The notes: generated by a model from the letters alone, not told the origin. A DNA stretch of 64,000 nucleotides from Phytopseudomonas dryadis (GCF_004327355.1 NZ_QJUM01000002.1:1-64000), one strand, 5' to 3'. Shown: positions 1 through 16,753, counted from the stretch's first letter. Made by a program: numbers and translations.

Positions 1-1963
1 GATCACATAGGCCAGCGCCTCGGCCGCCACCACCACCTGCGGGTCGTGTTCCGGCTGCTCGGCCAGCACCGCGTCCAAAGGCAGTACCTGCACCCCGGCC
101 GGTACCGCCAGGCCCAGGTGTGGCTGACTCAGCAGCAATTCGATGCCGCTGTCCTCGAACAGGTAAGCCAGGCGCTCGGCGGGATACTCCGGATCCAGCG
201 GCACGTAGGCACCACCAGCCTTGAGCACCGCCAGCAAGCCGATCACCATCTCCAGGCTGCGCTCGGCGGCCACGCCCACCAGCACGTCCTGGCCCACCCC
301 AGAGGCGATCAGGCGGTGCGCCAGACGGTTGGCCCGTATATTGAGCTCGGTATAACTCAGTTGCTGTTCACCGAATACCAGCGCCGGAGCGTCGGGGGTG
401 GCACGCACGTGCTGCTCGAACAGGCCATGCACGGTCTGCTGCAGGTCGTAGTCGGTAGTGGTGGTGTTGAAGCGCTCGAGCAGCACGGTGCGCTCGGTGG
501 GGGCGAGCATCGGCAGCTCACCGATACAGGCGTCGGGCATGGCGACGATGGCGCACAGCAGGTTCAGCCAGTAATGGCCCAGGTGCTCCACGGTTTCTCT
601 GCGGAACAGGTCAGTGGCATATACCAGGCTGGCGCCCAGACCATCCGGTGTGTCCTGGGTCTCAAGGGTGAGATCCACCTGGGCGGTCTGGCTTTCCAGC
701 GCAAGGCCTTCGATACGTAACTCCCCGAGGGTGGTGTCCAGATCTAGGCCCTTGCTTGTCTGGTGGTTGTGCATGACCTGGAACAACGGGTTGTGCCCCA
801 GGCTGCGTTCGGGCAGCAATGCCTCCACCAGTTGTTCGAACGGCAGTTCGCTGTGAGCCTGGGCATCGTTGACCGTCTGCTCCACCTGGCACAGCCAGTG
901 GCTGAACGGCTGGATGTCATCGACCTGCAAGCGCAGAACCTGGGTGTTGACGAACAGACCTACCAGGCGCTCGGTCTCGGCACGATTGCGGTTGGCGTTA
1001 GGCACACCGATGCGCAGGTCGTGCTGGCCAGTACAACGCTGCAGCAGCACGCCGAACGAGGCCAGCAACAGCATGAACAGCGTGACACCCCTGCGCTGGG
1101 CCAACCCGCGCAGGGCGTCGCCAAGGGATGGCGCCAACGGCAGCGACAGGCGCGCGCCACGCAGGCTCTGGTGCTGCGGGCGCGGATGGTCAGTCGGCAA
1201 CGCCAGCACCGGCGGCAGCTCACCAAGGGCAGTGGTCCAGTATTCCAATTGGCGCTGGAGCTCGCCCGAGCCCAACCACTCGCGCTGCCAGCACGCGTAG
1301 TCGCCATACTGGATCGGCAGCGGCGCTAGCGCGGCCTCCTGCCCTTGCAGCGCGGCACTGTATAGCGCCATCAGTTCTTCGACCAATACGCCCATCGACC
1401 AGCCATCGCTGATGGCGTGGTGCAGGGTCAGCAACAGCACATGGTCGTCGCCGGCAAGACCTACCAGCCGCACGCGCCACAGAGGTTCACGCGCCAGGTC
1501 GAACGGGGTACGCAACTCCGCGTCCACCAATGCCTGAATATGCGCATCGCGCAAATTTTCGGCCAGAGGCGAGGCTTCGACCTGCAATGTCAAGGCGGCC
1601 TGGACAACGTCCGCTACCTGCATCACCTGATCATTGGTTTCGATGAAACGGGTGCGCAGGCTGGCCTGGCGATCGGCCAGGCGCTCCAGCGCCTGCCGCA
1701 GGGCCCCCACGTCGAGGGAGCCACGCAGACGCAGCGCCACCGGGATATTGTAGGCACAACCCTGCGGATCCAGCTGCCAGAGGAACCACTGGCGTTGCTG
1801 GGCGAATGACAGCACCTGGGTATCCTCGGCCGAGGCCGGCACGATTGGCAGGCGCTCCACCCGCACGCCAGCCTGGCGCAACTTGGCAAACAGCTGCACG
1901 CGCTTGTCGCTGCACAGCCCCCGGATACGCTCGACCATCTCCTGGAGCCGCGCGTGCTGTTGA

Positions 1964-1971
<8 letters not shown>
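1..1971 (-). CDS. Non-ribosomal peptide synthetase, N-terminal part only (condensation domain and start of adenylation domain); pyoverdine peptide assembly
   Basis: The gene begins at an ATG at 1971 and runs off the left edge of the window, so about 657 residues are visible. After a short N-terminal helix (MLDQQHARLQEMVERI) comes an LCL-type condensation domain, roughly residues 45-480, opening with SFAQQRQWFLWQL and carrying the catalytic HHAISDGWS motif. An adenylation domain follows from about residue 495 ([36 protein letters not shown]) and is cut before its specificity pocket, so the substrate cannot be read. The start codon overlaps the stop codon of the upstream NRPS gene by 8 bases, which implies translational coupling. 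An LCL domain fits the upstream protein, which ends in a carrier domain without epimerase. Assignment to pyoverdine rests on the neighbours; the exact pvd name is unknown. Confidence 0.9.
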
Positions 1972-9769
<7,798 letters not shown>

Positions 9770-9813
9770 TTCGGGTGTCTTCCTGGCAGTCGAGCGATGA
9801 CTATGAAGCTCAA

Positions 9814-9837
9814 ACGAATGCCTGGACTGGGGATTTA
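9814..9837 (-). promoter_or_regulatory. PvdS-dependent iron-starvation (IS) box of the NRPS operon
   Basis: Read on the minus strand, TAAAT (9837-9833) is followed by exactly 16 bases and CGT (9816-9814), then TTTGAG. This is the complete consensus of PvdS-type sigma promoters, 45 bases upstream of the NRPS start codon at 9769. Confidence 0.85.
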
Positions 9838-9916
9838 GCTGCTCAGCGGACAAAACCAGAACGCCGGCACAAGGCCATGCCGGACGACCCGGTCGCTGCC
9901 GGATGAACAGCATCGG

Positions 9917-9940
9917 TAAAGAATTCCGGGGCTACATCGT
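9917..9940 (+). promoter_or_regulatory. Candidate PvdS-type box in front of the arabinofuranose-lipid cassette
   Basis: TAAAG (9917-9921), exactly 16 bases, then CGT (9938-9940), about 60 bases before the GTG start at 10001. It differs from TAAAT-N16-CGT at one position, and the same variant lies upstream of pvdH. Function is inferred from the pattern only. Confidence 0.45.
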
Positions 9941-10000
9941 TCAAGGAGAACGGCCATCCAAGCTTGGGCTGCCGGATGCCTTTCTCACGAGGACAGGAAT

Positions 10001-11425
10001 GTGGCTGAACCCCCACTGGTAATCGATCTGGACGGAACCCTGCTGCGTTCCGACATGCTGCACGAGGCCAGCCTGCGCTTCGCCAAACGCAGCCCTTGGC
10101 GCATTGGGTCGCTGTTCGGCTGGCTGACGCGCGGCAAGGCCCATCTAAAGGAGCAGTTGGCCCGGCAAACGCCTTTCGAGGTGGAGCATCTGCCCTATGA
10201 CCCTGAAGTGATCGAGCTGATCGAGCAGCATCGCTCGAGAGGCACATCGGTGGTGCTGGCAACCGCGACACACCGGCTGCACGCGGAAAAGATCGCCGCG
10301 CACCTGCAGGTCTTCGACCGGGTGTTCGCCACGGAACACGACTGCAACCTGGGTTCGAAAGCCAAGCGCGACCTGCTGGTACGCGAGTATGGGGAAAAGG
10401 GTTTCGACTACGCCGGCAATGCCCATGCGGATCTGTTCGTATGGGCCTCGGCAAACCGTGCCTATGTCGTTCGACCGCACTCGGGAGTGGAGCGCAGGGC
10501 CATGGCATTGGGCAACGTCGTGCGGGTCTTCAAAAGCGACGACCACCCGCTGAAAAACTGGCTGAAGGCCTTGCGGCTACACCAGTGGCTGAAGAACCTG
10601 CTGCTCTTCGTACCGCTTTTCGCTGCCCATCTGGCCGGCGATCCGCAGCAGCTCCTGCAAGTGGTTCAGGCGTTCCTGCTGTTCGGCTTGTGCGCCTCCA
10701 GCGTGTACATCCTCAACGACCTGCTGGACATCGATGACGACCGGCGCCATCCACGCAAATGCACACGTCCCTTCGCCGCGGGAAAACTCTCCATACGCGC
10801 GGGGCTGCTGGTCTTCCCCGTCCTGCTGGCGGCGTCCTTCATCGGCGCCTGGCTACTCTTGCCGCCGCTGTTCAGCGTGGCGATGCTGGCCTACTACCTG
10901 TTGACCCTGGCCTATTCCCTGGGGCTGAAGCGTGTCATGGCGGTCGACGTCATCACTCTGGGTTTGCTCTATACCCTGAGGATCATCGCCGGCGCCTTCG
11001 CTCTCGGCCTGCAGCCTACCTTCTGGATGCTGGCCTTCTCGCTGTTCATCTTCCTCAGCCTGGCCCTGATCAAACGTTACGCCGAGCTGCGCGAGGCACG
11101 GGAACTGGGCAAGACGGGACAGGCATCGGGCAGGGGCTACTTCCCCGCGGATCTGGAAATGATATCGTCCATCGGCACGACCTCCGGCTATCTCTCCGTT
11201 CTGGTGCTGGCCTTGTACATCCAGGAAATCTCCCATACCGCGCTTTACCGCTATCCGGCGATCATCTGGCTCGCCTGCCCGTTGTTGCTGTTCTGGGTCA
11301 GTCGAACCTGGTTCCTGACCCATCGGGGATTGATGCATGACGATCCGGTGGTATTCGCCGCGAAGGATCGTATCAGCCTGATCACCGGGGCCTTGTTCGC
11401 ACTGGTCTTCTGGCTGGCGGTATGA
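10001..11425 (+). CDS. HAD phosphatase-UbiA fusion; probable polyprenyl-phosphate phosphoribosyltransferase (with built-in phosphatase domain)
   Basis: 474 residues from a GTG start preceded by an AGGACAGGA ribosome site. Residues 1-180 form a HAD phosphatase-like domain with the nucleophile motif VIDLDGTLLRSD and VVLATATHR. Residues about 185-474 are a polytopic UbiA-family prenyltransferase with the Asp-rich motif NDLLDIDDDRRHP followed by RPFAAGKLS, the signature of decaprenyl-phosphate phosphoribosyltransferases (mycobacterial Rv3806c type). The expected reaction is transfer of 5-phosphoribose from PRPP to a polyprenyl phosphate (undecaprenyl phosphate in a Gram-negative) at the inner membrane. 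The HAD domain could remove the 5-phosphate, a step done by a separate PAP2 phosphatase (Rv3807c) in mycobacteria; this is inference. The stop codon overlaps the next start (ATGA), so the cassette is tightly coupled. Confidence 0.85.
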   Translation: MAEPPLVIDLDGTLLRSDMLHEASLRFAKRSPWRIGSLFGWLTRGKAHLKEQLARQTPFEVEHLPYDPEVIELIEQHRSRGTSVVLATATHRLHAEKIAAHLQVFDRVFATEHDCNLGSKAKRDLLVREYGEKGFDYAGNAHADLFVWASANRAYVVRPHSGVERRAMALGNVVRVFKSDDHPLKNWLKALRLHQWLKNLLLFVPLFAAHLAGDPQQLLQVVQAFLLFGLCASSVYILNDLLDIDDDRRHPRKCTRPFAAGKLSIRAGLLVFPVLLAASFIGAWLLLPPLFSVAMLAYYLLTLAYSLGLKRVMAVDVITLGLLYTLRIIAGAFALGLQPTFWMLAFSLFIFLSLALIKRYAELREARELGKTGQASGRGYFPADLEMISSIGTTSGYLSVLVLALYIQEISHTALYRYPAIIWLACPLLLFWVSRTWFLTHRGLMHDDPVVFAAKDRISLITGALFALVFWLAV

Positions 11426-12735
11426 AGACACTCGGGTCCTGGGGACGTTATCCGGACTTTCCGCAGCGGCCGATCGCCTGTCATTGGCGTCATGAGGTCG
11501 TGGAGCAAGGCTTGGCATGGCGGGGTTGCCAGGCCGTCGGATTGCCTTACGGCAATGGCCGCAGCTATGGCGACAGCTGCCTCGCCAGCAGCGATCAGGT
11601 GCTGCATATGCGCCCCCTGGCACGCTTCATCGAGGCCGACTGGCACCAGGGGCGGGTCACGGTGGAAGCGGGCATGACCCTTGGGGAGTTGCTCCAGCAG
11701 AGCATTGCCAACGGCTGGTTCCTGCCGGTCACCCCAGGCACCCGCCTGGCCACAGTGGGCGGTGCCATCGCCAATGACGTGCATGGCAAGAACCACCATG
11801 TACAGGGCACCTTCGGCCGGCATGTGGAATGCCTCGAGCTGGCTCGCAGCGACCTGGGGGTACTGCACTGCAGTCCGACGGAAAACGCCGAGCTGTTCAA
11901 CGCGACGGTGGGCGGACTGGGGCTGACGGGCATCATCCTGTCGGCGACGCTGCGCCTACGGTCCATAGCGTCCAGCAAGATCCGCCTGCAGCAGATACGC
12001 TTCGACAATCTCGGGGAGTACTTCGCCATCAGCCGCGAGCTGGATGCTCGCCACGAATACAATGTCGCCTGGGTCGACTGCCTGGCGCCGCAGTCGCAAC
12101 TCGGGCGTGGCGTGTTGCTCGCCGGCGACCACCATGACCGGGCGCCGCGCAAGGCCAGGCCGGTGACCACGCTGCGTATTCCCGTCACGCCGCCGGTCCC
12201 TCTTTTCAACAAGCTGACGCTGAAGACGCTCAACAGCCTCTACTTCCACAGCAAGGGCACCCGCCCGCAACGTCTGCAGGATTACGATGCGTTCTTCTAC
12301 CCGCTGGATCGCCTGCTGGAATGGAACCGTATCTATGGCCCCCGAGGCTTTCAACAGTACCAGTGCGTGGTTCCGCACGCCCATGCCGAAGACGCCATGA
12401 ACGCCCTGCTCACGGCCATCCGCCGCCACAACGAAGGTTCGTTTCTCGCCGTGTTGAAGAACTGCGGGGACATTCCCTCGCCGGGGCTGCTGTCCTTTCC
12501 CATGCCGGGCGTGTCCCTGGCCCTGGACTTCCCCCAGCGCGGGGAAATCACCCATGGTCTTTTCGCGATCCTCGATCGGATCGTGCGCGAAGCGGGAGGC
12601 CGGCTGTATCCGGCCAAGGATGCCCACATGCGCGGCGAAGACTTCAGAGCGGCCTACCCGGCCTGGGAAAGGCTGGAAAGCCTTCGCGACCCGGCCCTGC
12701 TTTCCCGATTCTGGCAACGAGTGACCCGGCAATGA
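11422..12735 (+). CDS. DprE1-like FAD-dependent decaprenylphosphoryl-ribose 2-oxidase
   Basis: 437 residues, a VAO-type FAD oxidoreductase. The N-terminal FAD domain has GNGRSYGDSCLAS and VTPGTRLATVGGAIANDVHG plus KNHH, both nearly identical to mycobacterial DprE1, and the C-terminal part has RLYPAKDAH with the catalytic-lysine context. It should oxidise the 2-OH of polyprenyl-phosphoryl-ribose to the 2-keto intermediate, the first half of epimerisation to arabinose. At the position of M. tuberculosis Cys387 (the covalent benzothiazinone target in GWNICVDFP) this protein has Ala (GVSLALDFP), a change known to give resistance in DprE1. Start and stop overlap both neighbours by 4 or 3-4 bases, so it is part of one operon with the UbiA fusion and the reductase. 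Confidence 0.9.
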   Translation: MKTLGSWGRYPDFPQRPIACHWRHEVVEQGLAWRGCQAVGLPYGNGRSYGDSCLASSDQVLHMRPLARFIEADWHQGRVTVEAGMTLGELLQQSIANGWFLPVTPGTRLATVGGAIANDVHGKNHHVQGTFGRHVECLELARSDLGVLHCSPTENAELFNATVGGLGLTGIILSATLRLRSIASSKIRLQQIRFDNLGEYFAISRELDARHEYNVAWVDCLAPQSQLGRGVLLAGDHHDRAPRKARPVTTLRIPVTPPVPLFNKLTLKTLNSLYFHSKGTRPQRLQDYDAFFYPLDRLLEWNRIYGPRGFQQYQCVVPHAHAEDAMNALLTAIRRHNEGSFLAVLKNCGDIPSPGLLSFPMPGVSLALDFPQRGEITHGLFAILDRIVREAGGRLYPAKDAHMRGEDFRAAYPAWERLESLRDPALLSRFWQRVTRQ

Positions 12736-13472
12736 GCACTATCCTGATCATCGGCGGCACCTCCGCCATCGCCACCGCCTGCGCCCGCCTGTGGGCGGAA
12801 CAACATGGCCGCTTCATGCTGGTGGGACGCAATGAAGAAAAACTGCAGCAGACGGCGGCCGATCTTCTGGCGCGAGGGGCCGCCGAGGTGCAGACCCATG
12901 TGCTGGATCTGGACGATCTGGATGGCCACGCGGCGATGCTGGAGAGAACCGGACAGGTTCTCAAGAGGATCGACATCGCCCTGGTCGCCCATGGCAGCCT
13001 GCCCGATCAGGACGCCTGCGAGCGGGACCCCGAGCAGGCCGTACGCGCCTTCACCAGCAACGGTCTCAACGTGATTGCCCTGCTGACCCGGCTTGGCAAC
13101 ATCATGGAGACGCAGGGATCCGGCAGCATCGCGGTGATGTCCTCGGTGGCCGGAGAACGAGGCAGGCCCAGCAATTACCTGTACGGGAGCGCCAAGGCCG
13201 CGGTCAGCGTCTTCTGCAGCGGATTGCGCGCCCGCCTGTTCAAGTCCGGCGTGCATCTGCTGACAATCAAGCCGGGGTTCGTCGATACGCCCATGACCCA
13301 AGGTCTGGCGTTGCCCGGTCTGCTCCTCGCCCAACCGGACAGGGTGGCCCGCGATATCCTCTCGGCGCTGCACAAGCGTCGCTCGACGCTTTATACGCCG
13401 TGGTTCTGGGCACCTATCATGGTGGTCATAAAGTCCATACCCGAGTTCGTTTTCAAGCGGCTGTCATTGTGA
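12732..13472 (+). CDS. DprE2-like short-chain dehydrogenase (keto-intermediate reductase)
   Basis: 246 residues starting at the ATG that overlaps the DprE1-like stop codon. The nucleotide-binding motif is IIGGTSAIATA, close to the GGTSEIG of DprE2 rather than the usual TGxxxGIG. The catalytic YxxxK is present in YLYGSAKAA, with VMSSVAGERG as the Ser strand. A C-terminal hydrophobic segment (TPWFWAPIMVVIKSIPEF) may anchor it to the membrane. Its role should be NAD(P)H reduction of 2-keto-polyprenyl-phosphoryl-ribose to the arabinose epimer, completing the lipid-linked D-arabinofuranose donor. A longer upstream reading frame overlaps the DprE1-like gene and is not the real start. Confidence 0.88.
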   Translation: MSTILIIGGTSAIATACARLWAEQHGRFMLVGRNEEKLQQTAADLLARGAAEVQTHVLDLDDLDGHAAMLERTGQVLKRIDIALVAHGSLPDQDACERDPEQAVRAFTSNGLNVIALLTRLGNIMETQGSGSIAVMSSVAGERGRPSNYLYGSAKAAVSVFCSGLRARLFKSGVHLLTIKPGFVDTPMTQGLALPGLLLAQPDRVARDILSALHKRRSTLYTPWFWAPIMVVIKSIPEFVFKRLSL

Positions 13473-13505
13473 GCCGGCATTCTCCATCCTTCGAATCGAG
13501 CATCC

Positions 13506-14468
13506 ATGGCAAGCAGAGCGGGAAAAGCTGAGAACCGGGGCTGGGCCTACCGCGCCGCGATCTATTCCACCGTCGTGTCGGCGCTGGGCTATCTGGCCTT
13601 CTCGCTCTGGGGCGGCTGGCAGGAGGTCGCGGGCGCGCTGGCCAGGGTCGGCCTGGGAGGATTGCTCTTCGCCCTCGGCATGTCGCTGCTCAACTACGTG
13701 CTGCGCTTCCTGCGCTGGCAGTCCTACCTGGCTGCGCTGGGTCATGCGCTGGCCTGGCGGCCCAGCTTCGGCATCTACCTGGCGGGCTTCGCGCTTTCGG
13801 CGACCCCCGGAAAGATTGGCGAAACCATCCGCAGCGGCCTGCTCAAGCGCCACGGCGTTCCCTATGGCAGAAGCCTGGCCGCCCTGCTCAGCGAACGCCT
13901 CTCCGACCTGTTGACCATTACCGGCCTAGCCGCCATCGGCCTTGGCCACTATCCGCAGACCCGCCCCGTCGCCATGGCGGGCCTGGGCATCACCCTCGCC
14001 GCGCTGTTGCTGCTGTCTCAGCATCGGTTGATCCGCCAGGTTTTCCATTGGCTCGAAGGGCGACGCGGTCGTCTCGTGGAGTTGTCGCGTCATGCATTGA
14101 CCCTGCTGCTCGACGCGCGTCGTTGTCACTCTCCCCTGCTGCTGGCCACCAGTTCACTACTGAGCCTCGCCGGCTGGGGAGCGGAAGCGCTCGCCTTCCA
14201 TTACCTGCTGCAGTGGCTTGGGGCCGATGTGTCGCTCACCTTTTCGGTCTTCGTCTACGCCGCGTCCACCCTGGCCGGCGCGATCAGCTTCATGCCGGGC
14301 GGGCTCGGTGGCACCGAAGCGGTGATGGTCGCCCTGCTGCTCGGCAATGGCATTCCACAGGCCGACGCCATAGCCGCCACGCTGGTCATTCGTCTCGCCA
14401 CCCTGTGGTTCGCCGTGGGCATCGGTGCGCTAGCGCTGAGCCGTACGGATCTGCCGAGAAGAACCTGA
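13506..14468 (+). CDS. Polytopic membrane protein, lysylphosphatidylglycerol synthase-TM / flippase-like family
   Basis: 320 residues with about eight hydrophobic segments and the family motifs SATPGKIGE and FMPGGLGGTEA, typical of the LPG_synthase_TM (UPF0104) superfamily. It follows the DprE2-like gene by 33 bases in the same direction, so it is probably the last gene of the cassette. Members next to glycolipid genes are often proposed to help lipid-linked sugars cross the membrane; by context this one may flip or handle polyprenyl-phosphoryl-arabinofuranose. That function is inferred, as the family has no single established activity. No arabinosyltransferase is encoded in the window. Confidence 0.75.
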   Translation: MASRAGKAENRGWAYRAAIYSTVVSALGYLAFSLWGGWQEVAGALARVGLGGLLFALGMSLLNYVLRFLRWQSYLAALGHALAWRPSFGIYLAGFALSATPGKIGETIRSGLLKRHGVPYGRSLAALLSERLSDLLTITGLAAIGLGHYPQTRPVAMAGLGITLAALLLLSQHRLIRQVFHWLEGRRGRLVELSRHALTLLLDARRCHSPLLLATSSLLSLAGWGAEALAFHYLLQWLGADVSLTFSVFVYAASTLAGAISFMPGGLGGTEAVMVALLLGNGIPQADAIAATLVIRLATLWFAVGIGALALSRTDLPRRT

Positions 14469-14560
14469 GGTTTTCGCGGACGGACAGTGCGGTTCGCCGC
14501 TTTATTTGCCGAAACCCCATACGTCTGTTTTATGAACCTCGCCATGAAATAGGCCAAGCC

Positions 14561-15514
14561 ATGTCCATCGCCCAGAATCTACGCGACCTCGCGCAACGCA
14601 TCGTTCCCGCCAAGCAGCCCAGCTACCGGATCTTCGACGTGCAGCTGCAGCAGCGCATCGACCTCGGCCCGTCCCTGGCGCGCCTGGTGTTCAGCGGGCC
14701 AGAGGTGGATCGCATGCGCACTCTGGCGCCGGATCAGCGCATCAAGCTGCTGTTCCCCGGCGCCGATGGCCTGCCGCCGCAACTGCCCCATACCGGCAAC
14801 TGGCACCAGACGCTGCGCGCGCTCGACCCGCAACGCAAACCGCCCATGCGCACCTACACCATCCGCGACCTGCGCCGCGAGGCCTGGGAAGTGGATGTGG
14901 ATTTCGTGCTGCACGGCGAGACCGGCCCGGCCTCGCGCTGGGCCACCCACGCCCGCCCGGGCGACCGCCTGCAGATGGTGGCGCCGAGCGGCGATTTCCT
15001 GGGCGACCCGGGCGGTTACGAATGGCGGCCGCCGGCGGGTATCCGTCACGTTCTGCTGATCGGCGATGAAACCGCGCTGCCGGCCATCGCCGGCATCCTC
15101 GAAGCGCTCGCGGACTGGCCGCAGACCCCGGTCGTGCAGGCGTTCATCGAGGTGCCGCACGAGGCGGATCGCCTGGCGCTGCGCCATGCCGTCGACGCCC
15201 AGGTCAACTGGCTGGTGCGCGATGTGCACCAGCTGGGGCACGGCGAAGGCATGCTCAAGGCCGCCCGCGAACTGGCCACCCTGCCGACCTCGGCGGCCCG
15301 TTCAAGCTCAGCGCAGACGATCGAGGAGGTGGATATCGAGCGCCAGATACTCTGGGAGCTGGCCAAGCCGGCGGACAACGAATTCTATGCCTGGGTCGCC
15401 GGCGAGTCGGCCGCGGTGATGGCGATCCGGCGGCACTGGGTCGGCGAGCTGGGGCTGGATCGCCGGGCCCTGACCTTTATGGGCTACTGGCGCCTGGGGC
15501 GGGCGCTGGAGTGA
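14561..15514 (+). CDS. Siderophore-interacting protein (SIP family) flavin-dependent ferric-siderophore reductase
   Basis: 317 residues; ATG at 14561 chosen because the upstream open frame overlaps the membrane-protein gene. Residues about 20-130 form the FAD-binding SIP domain with the flavin motif MRTYTIRDLR; the C-terminal half contains the NAD(P)H-binding SIP region (HVLLIGDETALPAI) and ends with the family motif FMGYWRLGRA. The family (ViuB/YqjH type) reduces ferric siderophores in the cytoplasm to release iron. Pyoverdine iron is normally released in the periplasm, so this may serve another siderophore despite its position. I see no convincing IS or Fur box in its 92-bp leader. Confidence 0.88.
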   Translation: MSIAQNLRDLAQRIVPAKQPSYRIFDVQLQQRIDLGPSLARLVFSGPEVDRMRTLAPDQRIKLLFPGADGLPPQLPHTGNWHQTLRALDPQRKPPMRTYTIRDLRREAWEVDVDFVLHGETGPASRWATHARPGDRLQMVAPSGDFLGDPGGYEWRPPAGIRHVLLIGDETALPAIAGILEALADWPQTPVVQAFIEVPHEADRLALRHAVDAQVNWLVRDVHQLGHGEGMLKAARELATLPTSAARSSSAQTIEEVDIERQILWELAKPADNEFYAWVAGESAAVMAIRRHWVGELGLDRRALTFMGYWRLGRALE

Positions 15515-15525
15515 ATTGATCCATC

Positions 15526-15590
15526 GTAGGATGGGTGGCAACCCATCGACCATTGCCCCATCGACCATTGATGGGTTGCACCCACCCTAC
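15526..15590. repeat. Palindromic intergenic repeat, GTAGGATGGGT family, copy 1
   Basis: An inverted repeat with arms GTAGGATGGGTGGCAACCCAT and its imperfect complement ending in CACCCTAC, around a short duplicated centre (CCATCGACCATTG). A second copy of the family lies at 20711-20761. Confidence 0.75.
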
Positions 15591-15670
15591 TCCGTCTGCA
15601 TCGACCTGGGACGCGCAGACGGCTTCCACACGATCCACCGCGACAGACCAGGCAGACGACCTTTCCCGGC

Positions 15671-16435
15671 TCAGACGCTGGCCATCCAGGTCAATGCCGA
15701 CTGCACCTGGGCCGCGCGCCGCTGCCGGCGCATGTCCACTTCCAGGCTGGACTTGAGGATGCGCAGCACCTTCGCCTCGTGCTCGTGGATGAAGAAATGC
15801 CCGCCCGGCAGCATATCCAGGGAAAAACTGGCTCCCCCTTCCAACTGCCAGGCGATCAGTTGCTCCTGGGTGGCCTTGTCCTCCTTGCCGCCCAGCACAT
15901 GGATGGGGCACCCCAGCGGGCCACGCGCGCGGTACTGATAGCGGCCGCACATCAGGAAATCGGCGCGCAGGATCGGCAGGGTCAGTTCCATCAGTTCCCG
16001 GTTGTCCAGCACCTCCGGCGGCGTGCCGTTGAGGTCACGCAGTTCGTCCTTGAGCTGATCATCGCTCTTGGGCTCGGCGAAGCCGCGGTCATAGTCCTCG
16101 CGCCGGGTGGGCGCGGCGGTGCCGGAGGCGATCAGCGCCACTGGCTCGGGCATGCCCGCCTCGCGCAGGGCATGGACGAGTTCGAAAGCGAGCAAGGCCC
16201 CCAGGCTATGCCCGAACAGCCCATAGGGGCCCTCCAGCCGCGGCATGATTTCCCTGGCCAACTGCCGGGCCAGCGCCTGCATGTCGGTCTGCAGCGGCTC
16301 GCCAAGGCGCGAGCCGCGCCCCGGCAGTTCCACCGGCTGCACACTCAGCCACTCGGGCAGCTTGCGCCGCCAGCGGCTGTAGACCATGGCGCTGGCTCCG
16401 GAATAAGGCAGGCAGAACAGTTGCACGCTCGCCAC
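15671..16435 (-). CDS. pvdG: Type II thioesterase of the pyoverdine NRPS (PvdG-like)
   Basis: 254 residues, alpha/beta hydrolase of the NRPS editing thioesterase family. It shows the N-terminal LFCLPYSGASA, the nucleophile elbow GHSLGALLAFE, an acidic residue in GGKEDKAT, and the catalytic His in GGHFFIHEHE. It should hydrolyse aberrant acyl groups from NRPS carrier domains in the cytoplasm. The GTG start directly abuts the mbtH stop (TGAGTG), so the two are translationally coupled and share the PvdS promoter upstream of mbtH. The pvdG name follows family and context. Confidence 0.85.
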   Translation of the reverse strand: MASVQLFCLPYSGASAMVYSRWRRKLPEWLSVQPVELPGRGSRLGEPLQTDMQALARQLAREIMPRLEGPYGLFGHSLGALLAFELVHALREAGMPEPVALIASGTAAPTRREDYDRGFAEPKSDDQLKDELRDLNGTPPEVLDNRELMELTLPILRADFLMCGRYQYRARGPLGCPIHVLGGKEDKATQEQLIAWQLEGGASFSLDMLPGGHFFIHEHEAKVLRILKSSLEVDMRRQRRAAQVQSALTWMASV

Positions 16436-16681
16436 TCAGTGAACCGCCTCGGCTTCCTGCTTCTTGCGCGCCTGTTCTTCCATGTGCTTGCGCAGGCTCA
16501 GCGGGCGCATGTCGGTCCAGACTTCCTCGATGTAGGCCAGGCACTCCTTCTTGAAGCCGCTCTTGCCGACGGTGCGCCAGCCCTTGGGCACTTCCTTGTA
16601 ATCCGGCCAGATCGAGTATTGCTCTTCATGGTTGACGACTACCTGGAACAGGATATCTTCGCGATCGAATACTGAAGTCAT
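16436..16681 (-). CDS. MbtH-like protein, NRPS adenylation-domain activator
   Basis: 81 residues with the full MbtH signature: [22 protein letters not shown], then [24 protein letters not shown]. MbtH proteins bind adenylation domains and raise their solubility or activity. It is the first gene of a two-gene operon with the thioesterase and has a PvdS box 49 bases before its start. In P. aeruginosa the equivalent is PA2412, next to pvdH. The C-terminal tail is rich in charged residues. Confidence 0.95.
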   Translation of the reverse strand: MTSVFDREDILFQVVVNHEEQYSIWPDYKEVPKGWRTVGKSGFKKECLAYIEEVWTDMRPLSLRKHMEEQARKKQEAEAVH

Positions 16682-16729
16682 GGTTTTTCTCCGTGATTAC
16701 CAAACCCATGCGGGCCATCACCCCAGAAG

Positions 16730-16753
16730 ACGAGCGATCAACCGGGAAAATTA
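16730..16753 (-). promoter_or_regulatory. PvdS box of the mbtH-thioesterase operon
   Basis: On the minus strand TAATT (16753-16749), exactly 16 bases, then CGT (16732-16730), followed by CTTC. It shares the extended halves TAATTTTC and CGTCTTC with the box upstream of pvdL, which raises confidence despite one mismatch to TAAAT. Confidence 0.78.

Noticed and set aside
14480..14540. Possible PvdS box upstream of the siderophore-interacting protein (TTTAT-N16-CGT)
   Set aside because: The upstream half matches TAAAT poorly (two mismatches) and lacks the extended bases shared by the other boxes.
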